Translations under genes and position numbers: made by a program
Shown here: positions 38,545-47,448 of the stretch, piece by piece
Numbering within the stretch: the first letter of the stretch is position 1
Layout: the number at the start of each line of letters is the position of its first letter
NCBI RefSeq assembly: GCF_014163735.1
Contig: NZ_JACJDV010000013.1
Location: forward strand, 23,464-87,463
Source: Shewanella sp. SR44-3
GTDB taxonomy: Bacteria; Pseudomonadota; Gammaproteobacteria; Enterobacterales; Shewanellaceae
Direction of reading: 5' to 3'
DNA: 64,000 nucleotides
The notes under the pieces: generated by a model
Told to the model about the DNA's origin: nothing
The model's database searches: none
The model's input: only the letters and a program-made list of their open reading frames with translations

Positions 38545-38722
38545 CTTGATGAAGTTCGATGTCATGTGACTCTGGGAATAAGTTCAATGACATGTAACAT
38601 TTAAGAATGAGTAAAGCGAAAACGATAAAGTAAAAAATAAAACAACAAGATATCAATTATCAAAACAGTTAATCAGAACAAGTGTTTGAACAACTGTGTT
38701 AACTATTTAAGGGAGAAAGATT

Positions 38723-39970
38723 ATGACCACAGCCGCACTGGTGACCAATGATGCCGTAGCACTGGGTATATTGGCCGTTATCTTGGGGGGCGTTTTTTAT
38801 ACTAACTCTTCAACGCACCCATTTTGGCAAAAATTCTACAAGTTTATTCCAGCCTTATTATTGTGCTATTTCTTACCTTCATTGCTTAATACCTTTGGTA
38901 TTGTCGATGGTCATACTTCCCAGCTTTATTTTGTCGCCTCACGCTACTTGCTGCCAGCTTGCTTAGTATTACTCATTTTAAGTGTAGATTTAAAAGCCAT
39001 TTTAAATTTGGGCCCTAAAGCCATCATAATGTTTCTCACCGGTACTTTAGGCATAGTGCTCGGCGGCCCAATCGCCTTATTGGCTGTCTCTATTATCGAC
39101 CCAAGCTTGATAGGTAATAATGGCCCAGATGCAGTGTGGCGCGGCATGACAACTCTTGCAGGTAGTTGGATTGGCGGCGGCGCTAACCAAGCTGCAATGA
39201 AAGAAATCTACGAGGTAGGCGGCGATATCTTCTCCGTGATGGTGACTGTGGACGTGATTGTCGCCAACATCTGGATGGCAGTGCTGCTGTTTATGGCCTC
39301 TAAAGCCAAAGAGATTGATGCTAGAACGGGGGCTGATACCAGTGCTATTGAAGTCTTAAAACAGAAGGTTGAGAAATACCACGCGGAAAATTCCCGCATT
39401 CCGACCTTGCAAGATTTGATGATGATAGTTGCAGTGGGCTTTGGTATCACAGGTTTAGCGCATTTGGCAGCTGATTTTCTCGCGCCATTTTTCGCCACCA
39501 ACTACCCTTGGACGGCAGATTACAGCTTAACCTCAAACTTCTTCTGGTTAGTGGTTATCGTGACCACCATAGGTCTTGGGCTATCCTTTAGTCCAGTGCG
39601 TCATTTAGAAGCCGCTGGCGCCTCAAAGGTTGCTACCGCATTCTTGTACATTTTAGTGGCCACCATTGGCTTGCATATGGACATTAGCAAAATTGCTGAA
39701 ACGCCACTGTATTTCCTTATCGGCATAGTATGGATGTTAGTGCATGCAGGCTTAATGTTACTGGTAGCTAAACTTATTCGTGCGCCCTTGTTCTACATGG
39801 CAGTGGGTAGCCAAGCCAATGTTGGCGGCGCCGCATCGGCACCTGTTGTTGCCGCAGCGTTTCATCCTGCATTAGCCCCAGTTGGGGTATTGCTTGCCGT
39901 ATTTGGTTATGCATTAGGGACTTACATGGCATGGCTATGTGGTCAGTTATTACAAATTGTTGCAGTTTAA
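38723..39970 (+). CDS. DUF819 (YjcL) family membrane protein
   Basis: A 415-residue polytopic inner-membrane protein with about 11 hydrophobic segments. The family stretch LAGSWIGGGANQAAMKEIYE (residue 141 on) and the repeated GSQANVGGAASAPVVAAAF near the C-terminus suggest two inverted halves, as in ion-coupled transporters. DUF819 proteins have no settled substrate. It starts after GGGAGAAAG and ends 18 bases before kdsA, so it is now part of the transcript feeding kdsA. In enterobacteria this slot between sirB1 and kdsA is empty, so it is a lineage-specific insertion. Confidence 0.85.
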   Translation: MTTAALVTNDAVALGILAVILGGVFYTNSSTHPFWQKFYKFIPALLLCYFLPSLLNTFGIVDGHTSQLYFVASRYLLPACLVLLILSVDLKAILNLGPKAIIMFLTGTLGIVLGGPIALLAVSIIDPSLIGNNGPDAVWRGMTTLAGSWIGGGANQAAMKEIYEVGGDIFSVMVTVDVIVANIWMAVLLFMASKAKEIDARTGADTSAIEVLKQKVEKYHAENSRIPTLQDLMMIVAVGFGITGLAHLAADFLAPFFATNYPWTADYSLTSNFFWLVVIVTTIGLGLSFSPVRHLEAAGASKVATAFLYILVATIGLHMDISKIAETPLYFLIGIVWMLVHAGLMLLVAKLIRAPLFYMAVGSQANVGGAASAPVVAAAFHPALAPVGVLLAVFGYALGTYMAWLCGQLLQIVAV

Positions 39971-40849
<879 letters not shown>

Positions 40850-40897
40850 CATCATAAGCGATGTCTGCAACCATTTGGTTAAAGACAGGACGCAGAG

Positions 40898-40940
40898 AAA
40901 AAATGCCCTGAGTTGCCCAGCAACACAGGGCATTTTTTAT
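40898..40940 (+). terminator. Terminator after kdsA
   Basis: AAAAAATGCCCTG (40898-40910) and CAGGGCATTTTTT (40926-40938) form a 13-bp stem with a 15-nt loop that can pair further. Confidence 0.88.
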
Positions 40941-41038
40941 GGTTGTTTTTCGTGACTATCGCTTAATTCACGCGACATTTCCCTATAGTGAAATGTATCG
41001 TTTAATGCGGAACACTTACCTTTGATTTGATATGAGTC

Positions 41039-41087
41039 TTGATCCATATCAAAGCCTAGGTAGCTAAAGCCATTCATAGTTAATCTC
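41039..41087 (+). promoter_or_regulatory. FNR/EtrA box and promoter of the small membrane protein gene
   Basis: TTGATCCATATCAA (41039-41052) is a perfect TTGAT-N4-ATCAA FNR consensus. A -10-like CATAGT (41075-41080) follows, which puts the transcription start near 41087 and the box centre at -41.5, the class II activation position. A larger dyad, TTTGATATG (41026-41034) and CATATCAAA (41045-41053), overlaps it. Confidence 0.72.
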
Positions 41088-41124
41088 AGCTCAGATGATA
41101 ACGATAAACAGTGAGGAGATGGTG

Positions 41125-41355
41125 ATGACGGATGACAAACTGATATTGCTGTTGAAGATTTGTATTTGTAGTGGGTTTAGTCTGATCTTACTGGGAATTT
41201 ACTTCCACAATTTTAATCACACTATAGAATCCATGGGCGTGAATGGCATCATTATCAGCGCTGCCTGTGTTTCGCTGGGCATGGCACTATCTCTACCCAC
41301 CAAAATGTACCTCACTTTTATCTTAGTAAAACGCGATGCAGCATCGAGTAAGTAG
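41125..41355 (+). CDS. Small two-helix membrane protein, probably FNR-regulated
   Basis: A 76-residue protein starting MTDDKLILLL. ATG 41125 is chosen because GAGGAG lies six bases upstream; longer in-frame starts at 41095 and 41119 are less well placed. Two hydrophobic segments span about residues 5-24 and 37-57, and a short charged tail follows (KRDAASSK). I do not recognise the family. The perfect FNR/EtrA box at -41.5 from the likely transcription start suggests it is induced without oxygen. It stands alone between the kdsA terminator and the cold-shock gene. Confidence 0.7.
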   Translation: MTDDKLILLLKICICSGFSLILLGIYFHNFNHTIESMGVNGIIISAACVSLGMALSLPTKMYLTFILVKRDAASSK

Positions 41356-41721
41356 GCTGTTATGTTGATTTTTAGTTATTGATTTAAAATGATTTTCACT
41401 TTATTGGATATCGAGTGTTAATGGCGTTTTTTTACCCAGATGAATAGGTGAAATGTGGATAATATTAACCGAGTTGAAAAATACTATAGATAATACAAAT
41501 TAGGGCTTTACAAAATCTTAAACCGCTGTAGTATATGCCTTGCTCTGGCATTCAGAGTTATTAATGAACATCAAAAGTAAAAGTAAAGCCTCAGAATCTG
41601 CGTTAACTTAGTTATCTTCTGTGTTTCCCTTAGCTTTCATCGTCACAATTAATAATTCAAGCTTCAGTGCATCGCATTTTCGCGGTAGATTTATTAACTT
41701 TAATTATATAGGGGACATAAC
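41356..41721 (+). promoter_or_regulatory. Promoter and long 5' leader of the cold-shock gene
   Basis: This 366-base gap holds no gene. A -35 TTTACA (41507-41512) and -10 GTATAT (41531-41536) with an 18-bp spacer would start transcription near 41543, leaving a leader of about 178 bases. Long structured leaders are characteristic of cspA-type genes. The ribosome site (AGGGGACATAAC) is well placed. Confidence 0.5.
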
Positions 41722-41934
41722 ATGTCTAACAAAACAACTGGTTTAGTAAAATGGTTTAACGAAGACAAAGGTTTCGGATTCATCACTCCAGACAATGGCG
41801 GCGCTGACGTATTCGTACATTTCCGTTCAATCACTTCAGAAGGTTTCAAAACTTTAGCTGAAGGTCAAAAAGTTTCTTTCGAAGTAGAACAGGGTCAAAA
41901 AGGTCCTCAAGCAGCTAACGTTTCTGCTATCTAA
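41722..41934 (+). CDS. Cold-shock protein (CspA family)
   Basis: A 70-residue single-domain nucleic-acid-binding protein. RNP1 (KGFGFITP) and RNP2 (VFVHF) are intact, with the basic/aromatic surface of RNA chaperones. It carries a long leader and a strong terminator and is monocistronic, as typical cold-shock genes are. Codon use is strongly biased, which suggests very high expression. Whether it is cold-induced or constitutive (CspC/CspE type) cannot be told from the protein. Confidence 0.95.
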   Translation: MSNKTTGLVKWFNEDKGFGFITPDNGGADVFVHFRSITSEGFKTLAEGQKVSFEVEQGQKGPQAANVSAI

Positions 41935-41952
41935 TCTAACTTTGTTAGAATG

Positions 41953-41986
41953 ACGCAAATGGTTTATGCCATTTGCGTTTTTTTTT
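41953..41986 (+). terminator. Terminator of the cold-shock gene
   Basis: ACGCAAATGG (41953-41962) and CCATTTGCGT (41969-41978) form a 10-bp stem with a 6-nt loop, followed by nine T. Confidence 0.93.
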
Positions 41987-42156
41987 GCCTGCCGAAAAGT
42001 ACTCCGCCCTTCCTAATAAAATCTTTCGTTAATACACCTTCTACTAATAATATCCTTCACTCATTGTTGTGCCTTTAATCACAATCATATTTTCTTAGCC
42101 GTTACTGTAATGATGATAAATAAATTCATTACTTATCATCACCTTATGAAATATAA

Positions 42157-43215
42157 TTAAAACTGCTGAAACCACTGCTGTATTTGCTTGGGATCTTGGC
42201 TTTTAGTTAACGACAGCATTAACAGAATACGGGCTTTTTGTGGGTTAAGATTGCCCGCCGCAACAAAGCCATATTTAGTATCGTCTATCTCAGCATCCAG
42301 TGTGGTGGCTCCTGTTGGTACCCGGCTTGAACGCACGATTAAGACGCCATCTTTACTGGCTTTAGCTAAGGTATCAAATACTGTGTGATACATGTTGCCG
42401 TTACCTACGCCTGCGCTGACTATGCCATCAAAGCCTGCTTCGACCATAGATTTAGCGGGTAAATCACTGGCATTGGCATAGTTATAAATAATGCCCACTC
42501 GGGGAAGCTTGTTGAGCTTGCTGATGTCAAAAGGCGTTTGATTAGTATGCTGACGTTCAGTGCGGCCCATGTACTCAACTTTACTGTTATGTATAACGCC
42601 AAGTGGCCCTAAATTGGGCGCGGCAAAGGTGTGTACCCCTGTGGTATTGGTTTTAGTGACATCACGGGCGTTAAGCACGGTATCGTTCATCACCACTAAT
42701 ACGCCGCGACCTTTAGCATTAAGATCGGCAGCAATTGCAACAGCGTTATATAAATTCATCGGACCATCGGCGCTCATGGCAGTAGATGGGCGCATGGCAC
42801 CGACTAAGACCACTGGCTTATCGCTTTTAACAGTAAGATTCAAAAAGTAGGCGGTTTCTTCTAAGGTATCCGTACCATGGGTAATGACTATGCCGTCGAT
42901 ATTTTTATCGGCCAGCAAAATATTAATCCGTTTGGCTAATGCTAACCAAACATCATCATTCATGTCTTGGGAGCCAATTTTAACCAGTTGCTCACCTTGA
43001 ATGTCGGCAAGTTTTGTCATCTGAGGTACGGCGGCAATTAGGCTATTAATCCCAACCTCACCAGCCTGATAAGTGGACTCAGTAGCAGATTGGCCCACGC
43101 CTGCTATAGTGCCGCCAGTGGCAATAATGCGTACCTGTGGCAGCGCCATAGCTGACGATGAGAGCATTAAGCCTAAGGCAACTGATAGTAAAAACTTACC
43201 CATAGAAAAATTCAT
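42157..43215 (-). CDS. ansB: Periplasmic (type II) L-asparaginase
   Basis: A 352-residue secreted asparaginase. A signal peptide (about 24 residues, ending SSAMA) precedes the catalytic ATGGTIAG, whose Thr is the nucleophile. The second motif is VITHGTDTLEETAYFL, with Thr and Asp. Type II enzymes hydrolyse asparagine to aspartate in the periplasm and are often made under anaerobic conditions. It is divergent from aspA and dcuA, which use the product, so the three form a metabolic unit. Confidence 0.93.
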   Translation of the reverse strand: MNFSMGKFLLSVALGLMLSSSAMALPQVRIIATGGTIAGVGQSATESTYQAGEVGINSLIAAVPQMTKLADIQGEQLVKIGSQDMNDDVWLALAKRINILLADKNIDGIVITHGTDTLEETAYFLNLTVKSDKPVVLVGAMRPSTAMSADGPMNLYNAVAIAADLNAKGRGVLVVMNDTVLNARDVTKTNTTGVHTFAAPNLGPLGVIHNSKVEYMGRTERQHTNQTPFDISKLNKLPRVGIIYNYANASDLPAKSMVEAGFDGIVSAGVGNGNMYHTVFDTLAKASKDGVLIVRSSRVPTGATTLDAEIDDTKYGFVAAGNLNPQKARILLMLSLTKSQDPKQIQQWFQQF

Positions 43216-43481
43216 GATTGCATCCTTTTATTAAAAATAATAACTGGATCATATCGTCTATTTTAATCGGTTCAGTGATCAAGGTCGAAGTCCTGGGATC
43301 CCTAAAGAGGTAAACTCTAAAACGATAGTGAATACCATTGATTATTGGTATAGGGAGGCAAGCTTCCTGAGGTTGTGCATGGCAAGGTTTATAGCGTGTT
43401 TTTTAGTGTTAAGCACTTAAAAATAACAATATATAACTATTAACAGGGAGTTAATAGGTTACAAGGTGAAATAGGACTGCA

Positions 43482-44924
43482 ATGAAAAAGACAATTAGCG
43501 TACGTATAGAAGAAGATTTATTGGGCACTAAAGAAGTTTCTAATGAGTGTTATTACGGCATACACACACTGCGTGCCATGGAAAACTTTAAGCTCAGCAA
43601 TCAAAAAATCTCAGATGTACCTGAGCTCGTTCGGGGCATGATGATAACCAAAAAAGCGGCAGCCATGGCCAATAGTGAATTGGGCGCTATTAGCAGCGAT
43701 ATTGCCGATAAAATCATTGAGGCCTGCGATCTTATTCTCACCACTGGGCAGTTTGTGGATCAGTTTCCCGTTGATGTTTATCAGGGCGGTGCTGGCACCT
43801 CAGTGAACATGAACACCAATGAGGTACTGGCTAACGTTGCGTTGGAGCTCATGGGCTTAGAGAAAGGCCGTTATGATGTTATCAACCCCAATGATCATGT
43901 TAATAAATGCCAGTCTACCAATGATGCTTATCCAACAGGATTTCGCATTGCCTTAGTCAATAGCGCTGACATTTTATTAGAGGCATTAACGGATCTCATT
44001 AATGCTTTTGATACTAAAGCTAATGAGTTTAAGACAATGTTAAAAATGGGCCGCACCCAATTGCAAGATGCGGTGCCGATGACATTGGGCCAAGAGTTTC
44101 ATGCTTTCGCCGTAACACTGCGAGAGGAAATTAAATCCATTACATTGTGCCAAGAATTATTGCTTGAGGTGAATTTAGGGGCAACAGCCATAGGCACAGG
44201 GCTAAATACTCCGGCAGGATATTCCGCGCTAGCCATTAAGCATCTGGCCGACATTACGGGGCGTGATTATGTGCCTGCAGAAGATTTGATTGAAGCGACA
44301 TCAGATTGTGGCGCTTTTGTTATGTTGCACAGTGCCATTAAGCGTATGGCCATAAAAATGTCTAAAATTTGTAATGATTTACGCTTGCTGTCATCGGGGC
44401 CACGTACAGGGTTTAATGAGATAAATTTACCTCAGCTGCAAGCAGGCTCCTCCATTATGCCAGCCAAGGTTAATCCAGTGATCCCAGAGGTGGTTAATCA
44501 AGTTGCCTTTAAGATAGTCGGTAACGATATTGCCATCACTATGGCCGCCGAGGCTGGCCAGTTGCAACTTAACGTAATGGAACCCGTGATAGGGCAGGCA
44601 ATGTTTGAGTCCCTAAGCCTTCTTGGTAATGCCTGCGTTGCGCTGCGCGAAAAGTGTGTTGAAGGCATTACGGCTAACCCTGAAATCTGCATGAATCATG
44701 TATTAAACTCCATTGGCATAGTGACTTACCTTAATCCATTCATAGGCCATCATGAAGGTGACATTATTGGCAAAATTTGTGCGCAAACTGGTAAAAGCGT
44801 ACGTGAAGTGGCGTTAGAACGAGGGGTCTTAACAGCTGAAGAGCTCGATGAGATTCTCAGTGTTGAAAACCTTATGCACCCTAAGTATCAGGTCAAGCGA
44901 AACTCTAGCAAGACGCAATCCTAA
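43482..44924 (+). CDS. aspA: Aspartate ammonia-lyase
   Basis: A 480-residue enzyme of the fumarase/aspartase superfamily that turns aspartate into fumarate and ammonia. The signature [15 protein letters not shown] holds the catalytic serine loop near residue 326. The substrate region QSTNDAYPT is intact. It is divergent from ansB, with 266 bases between, and is followed by dcuA after 168 bases. Fumarate made here can serve as anaerobic electron acceptor or be exchanged by DcuA. Confidence 0.95.
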   Translation: MKKTISVRIEEDLLGTKEVSNECYYGIHTLRAMENFKLSNQKISDVPELVRGMMITKKAAAMANSELGAISSDIADKIIEACDLILTTGQFVDQFPVDVYQGGAGTSVNMNTNEVLANVALELMGLEKGRYDVINPNDHVNKCQSTNDAYPTGFRIALVNSADILLEALTDLINAFDTKANEFKTMLKMGRTQLQDAVPMTLGQEFHAFAVTLREEIKSITLCQELLLEVNLGATAIGTGLNTPAGYSALAIKHLADITGRDYVPAEDLIEATSDCGAFVMLHSAIKRMAIKMSKICNDLRLLSSGPRTGFNEINLPQLQAGSSIMPAKVNPVIPEVVNQVAFKIVGNDIAITMAAEAGQLQLNVMEPVIGQAMFESLSLLGNACVALREKCVEGITANPEICMNHVLNSIGIVTYLNPFIGHHEGDIIGKICAQTGKSVREVALERGVLTAEELDEILSVENLMHPKYQVKRNSSKTQS

Positions 44925-45041
44925 CGCTATTACCTAGGCTGCGCCGCTGGCGGCTGAAGTGAAGCCGCTGGCAGCAAGGCGCAGTTATTAATGCAACGAG
45001 GAAGTGGAACGCTTGAGATGCTCCCGCTGAATGATCAGAGA

Positions 45042-45061
45042 ATTAATACGATTGGTATCAA
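45042..45061 (+). repeat. Short dispersed dyad motif, copy 1
   Basis: TTAATAC (45043-45049), GATTG, GTATCAA (45055-45061) form a near-perfect dyad. The 17-mer ATTAATACGATTGGTAT (45042-45058) occurs again at 57705-57721. It lies about 35 bases before the dcuA start. Confidence 0.7.
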
Positions 45062-45092
45062 CTGAACACAACCAAAGGCATAGGTTAGTAAT

Positions 45093-46394
45093 ATGATTTT
45101 ATTCGAGATAGCAGTTGTTCTTGCGGCCATTTATTTAGGCGCAAGAATGGGCAGCATGGGGATAGGTTTTGCAGGCGGCCTTGGGGTTTTGATCTTGACC
45201 GCAGGATTTGGACTTAAACCTGGCACCATTCCGATCGATGTTATCTTGATCATTATGTCGGTAATCACCGCCATTGCGGCCATGCAAGTCTCAGGGGGGA
45301 TGGACTACCTAGTATCACTTGCCGAAAAACTGCTGCGTAAACACCCAAAGCAAATCACCTTTTTGGCTCCTGTGGTTACCTATTTAATGACCTTATTTGC
45401 AGGAACGGGCCACACCGCATTTTCAACTTTACCCGTTATTGCTGAGGTCGCCAAAGAGCAAGGTATACGTCCATCTCGGCCACTGTCTATTGCCGTTGTT
45501 GCCTCTCAAGTGGCGATTACCGCCTCGCCCATTTCGGCGGCCGTGGTGTTTTTCTCTGGGATACTCGAACCCTTTGGTGTGGATTATTTAGTGTTGTTAG
45601 CCGTTTGTATTCCGTCGACCTTTATTGCTTGTATGATCGGCGCTGTGGTTGCAAATTTAATGGGCAAACCGCTGGCTGAAGATCCTGTTTATCAAGACCG
45701 CTTAGCCAAAGGGCTTATCAAAAAGCGCGGCGCCACAGAGATAGAAATCAAAACAAATGCCAAACGTTCAGTGGTGATTTTTTTGCTAGCGATTGCCGCA
45801 GTGATGATTTACGCCACCGCGATTTCTGACAAGGTGGGCATCATTGTGGATCCCGTCTTGCCGCGAGACTCTGCCATCATGGTGATCATGCTCACCGCGG
45901 CCGCAATGATTACCATTTTTTGTCAATTAGATGCCAGTGAGATTTCCAATGCTGGCACTTTTAAATCTGGGATGTCGGCCTGTATCTGCGTGTTAGGCGT
46001 CGCTTGGTTAGGGGATACCTTGATAGCCAACCATATAGACGAAATCAAGGCGTTTGCCGGCACCTTATTGCAAAGCCAGCCTTGGCTGCTGTCCATCACT
46101 TTGTTCTTTTCTTCTATGCTGCTTTATTCACAAGGCGCGACCACTAAGGCGTTGATGCCAGCAGCCTTAGCCATTGGGGTGAGCCCTTTGACAGCCGTCG
46201 CCTCATTTGCCGCCGTCAGCGCATTGTTTGTGCTGCCCACTTATCCTACACTGCTGGCCGCAGTAGAAATGGACGACACAGGCTCGACCCGCATAGGTAA
46301 AGCGGTATTTAATCACCCCTTCTTAGTCCCAGGCGTTATAACGATAGCCAGCAGTGTGGCATTGGCGTTCCTTTTTGGTAGCCTGATGTTGTAG
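45093..46394 (+). CDS. dcuA: Anaerobic C4-dicarboxylate transporter DcuA
   Basis: A 433-residue inner-membrane transporter with about 11 hydrophobic segments. It starts MILFEIAVVLAAIYLGARMG, and the TGHTAFSTLPVIAEVAKEQG motif is typical of DcuA/DcuB. The family exchanges fumarate or aspartate for succinate under anaerobic conditions. Its place after aspA matches the E. coli aspA-dcuA operon. A short dyad motif lies just upstream. A distinct promoter in the 168-base gap is possible. Confidence 0.93.
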   Translation: MILFEIAVVLAAIYLGARMGSMGIGFAGGLGVLILTAGFGLKPGTIPIDVILIIMSVITAIAAMQVSGGMDYLVSLAEKLLRKHPKQITFLAPVVTYLMTLFAGTGHTAFSTLPVIAEVAKEQGIRPSRPLSIAVVASQVAITASPISAAVVFFSGILEPFGVDYLVLLAVCIPSTFIACMIGAVVANLMGKPLAEDPVYQDRLAKGLIKKRGATEIEIKTNAKRSVVIFLLAIAAVMIYATAISDKVGIIVDPVLPRDSAIMVIMLTAAAMITIFCQLDASEISNAGTFKSGMSACICVLGVAWLGDTLIANHIDEIKAFAGTLLQSQPWLLSITLFFSSMLLYSQGATTKALMPAALAIGVSPLTAVASFAAVSALFVLPTYPTLLAAVEMDDTGSTRIGKAVFNHPFLVPGVITIASSVALAFLFGSLML

Positions 46395-46400
46395 CGGCAT

Positions 46401-47102
46401 TTACTCTTTTAAGGTTAGGTGCAATGCAAAGGCGCTGTTGATGTTTTGCCCTTGTGTTAATTTTTCTAAATTGTCATATAACGTGGCTCTATCGAGCGGC
46501 TCCACTAGCACTCTGGCAGCTTGATAACTGGCAATAGAAAAATCGAATTTATCACTTTTAACTGCGTCGATTTGCTCAGCGGATAAGGTGATATTGTCTA
46601 ATAGATAGGGCTCCCTGAAATCAACTAACAGCGCGACGCCTTCGTTAAACCAAATTGGGACATTTAACAGGTGATTTAACCAACCCACTCTGTGATGGAC
46701 TTCAGCATGGGTATATTCGTGAGCAACCACATCTATATTTTGCCCTTTGGGACCCAAAATAATGCATTGCCCCAGGGGCGTCAGTAAGGCTTTGCCAAAG
46801 GCGTTAGCGCCAAATTCAGCGGCTTCAATATCATTTGCTGCAATAATCACTTTAGGGTTCGCAATCATATTGCCAAAGGTCTGATTAACTCTGGATTTCC
46901 CCAGTTCAATCATGGCAAGCAGCGTATTTTTCTGATCGCGATTAAAAGCGTGACTTGCGAACACATTCGGCGATATTTCTGAATATTCAGCATGTTTAGC
47001 ATATTCAATGAGTTCACAAGCCAACGCATGGCGCTGGCAGAAACCGCCAACAATGACCACTGCGCTAAGGGAACAGAGTAACAATAGGCTTAACTTGGAC
47101 AT
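46401..47102 (-). CDS. Exported HEXXH (gluzincin-like) putative metallopeptidase
   Basis: A 233-residue protein. The start at 47102 is preceded by AGGAG at five bases; the frame runs back to 47132. An N-terminal signal peptide (about 29 residues, ending RHALA) exports it. HEYTH (His128, Glu129, His132) is a zinc motif, and NEG at Glu154, 21 residues on, fits the third ligand of the gluzincin clan. I do not recognise a named family. It converges with dcuA, seven bases apart, with no visible link to the dicarboxylate genes. Confidence 0.75.
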   Translation of the reverse strand: MSKLSLLLLCSLSAVVIVGGFCQRHALACELIEYAKHAEYSEISPNVFASHAFNRDQKNTLLAMIELGKSRVNQTFGNMIANPKVIIAANDIEAAEFGANAFGKALLTPLGQCIILGPKGQNIDVVAHEYTHAEVHHRVGWLNHLLNVPIWFNEGVALLVDFREPYLLDNITLSAEQIDAVKSDKFDFSIASYQAARVLVEPLDRATLYDNLEKLTQGQNINSAFALHLTLKE

Positions 47103-47214
47103 GAAATCTCCTTGCTTGCCTGAAAAAATCATATTTTAACGCTCACCAAAAGTTATAGTAACTAAGATTTTTTAGAATGGCTGTTATGGGTAAGCTTTAA
47201 ATTTCGCGAGGCAT

Positions 47215-47242
47215 AAAAAAGCACCCGTTAAGGTGCTTTTTT
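47215..47242 (-). terminator. Terminator of the small gene at 47241-47393
   Basis: AAAAAAGCACC (47215-47225), loop CGTTAA, GGTGCTTTTTT (47232-47242): an 11-bp palindrome usable in both directions. The minus-strand gene's stop codon overlaps its right arm. Confidence 0.9.
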
Positions 47243-47393
47243 ATGTTCTAGCTGATTTCAGCTCGATAGACTCTCGCCATTCACGGGACTCTCTTACGCC
47301 TCGGTCAAGACTTTTGTCGCTATTCTGAACTAAGCCGCGACGACAGTTGCGAGCTACTCGTAGCAATAAAGCCCTACGTTGTTCTTCACTCAT
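47241..47393 (-). CDS. Small basic protein of 50 residues (unrecognised)
   Basis: A short frame below usual size cut-offs, but with all the signs of a gene. It has ATG at 47393, a strong AGGAGA ribosome site on the minus strand, and a stop codon that runs straight into an 11-bp terminator. It is rich in Arg and Glu (MSEEQRRALLLRVARNCRRG, then DRGVRESREWRESIELKSA), probably helical and soluble, with one Cys. I do not recognise the family. It lies between the HEXXH gene and the unknown membrane protein gene, all on the minus strand. Confidence 0.7.
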   Translation of the reverse strand: MSEEQRRALLLRVARNCRRGLVQNSDKSLDRGVRESREWRESIELKSART

Positions 47394-47448
47394 GGTTACG
47401 TCTCCTTAGTCTTTAGTAAATTTATTGTACATAAGATACGATGTTTAC

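Noticed and set aside
43216..43481. CRP or FNR site between ansB and aspA
   Set aside because: Only half-sites (GTGATCAA) were seen; no full consensus could be supported.
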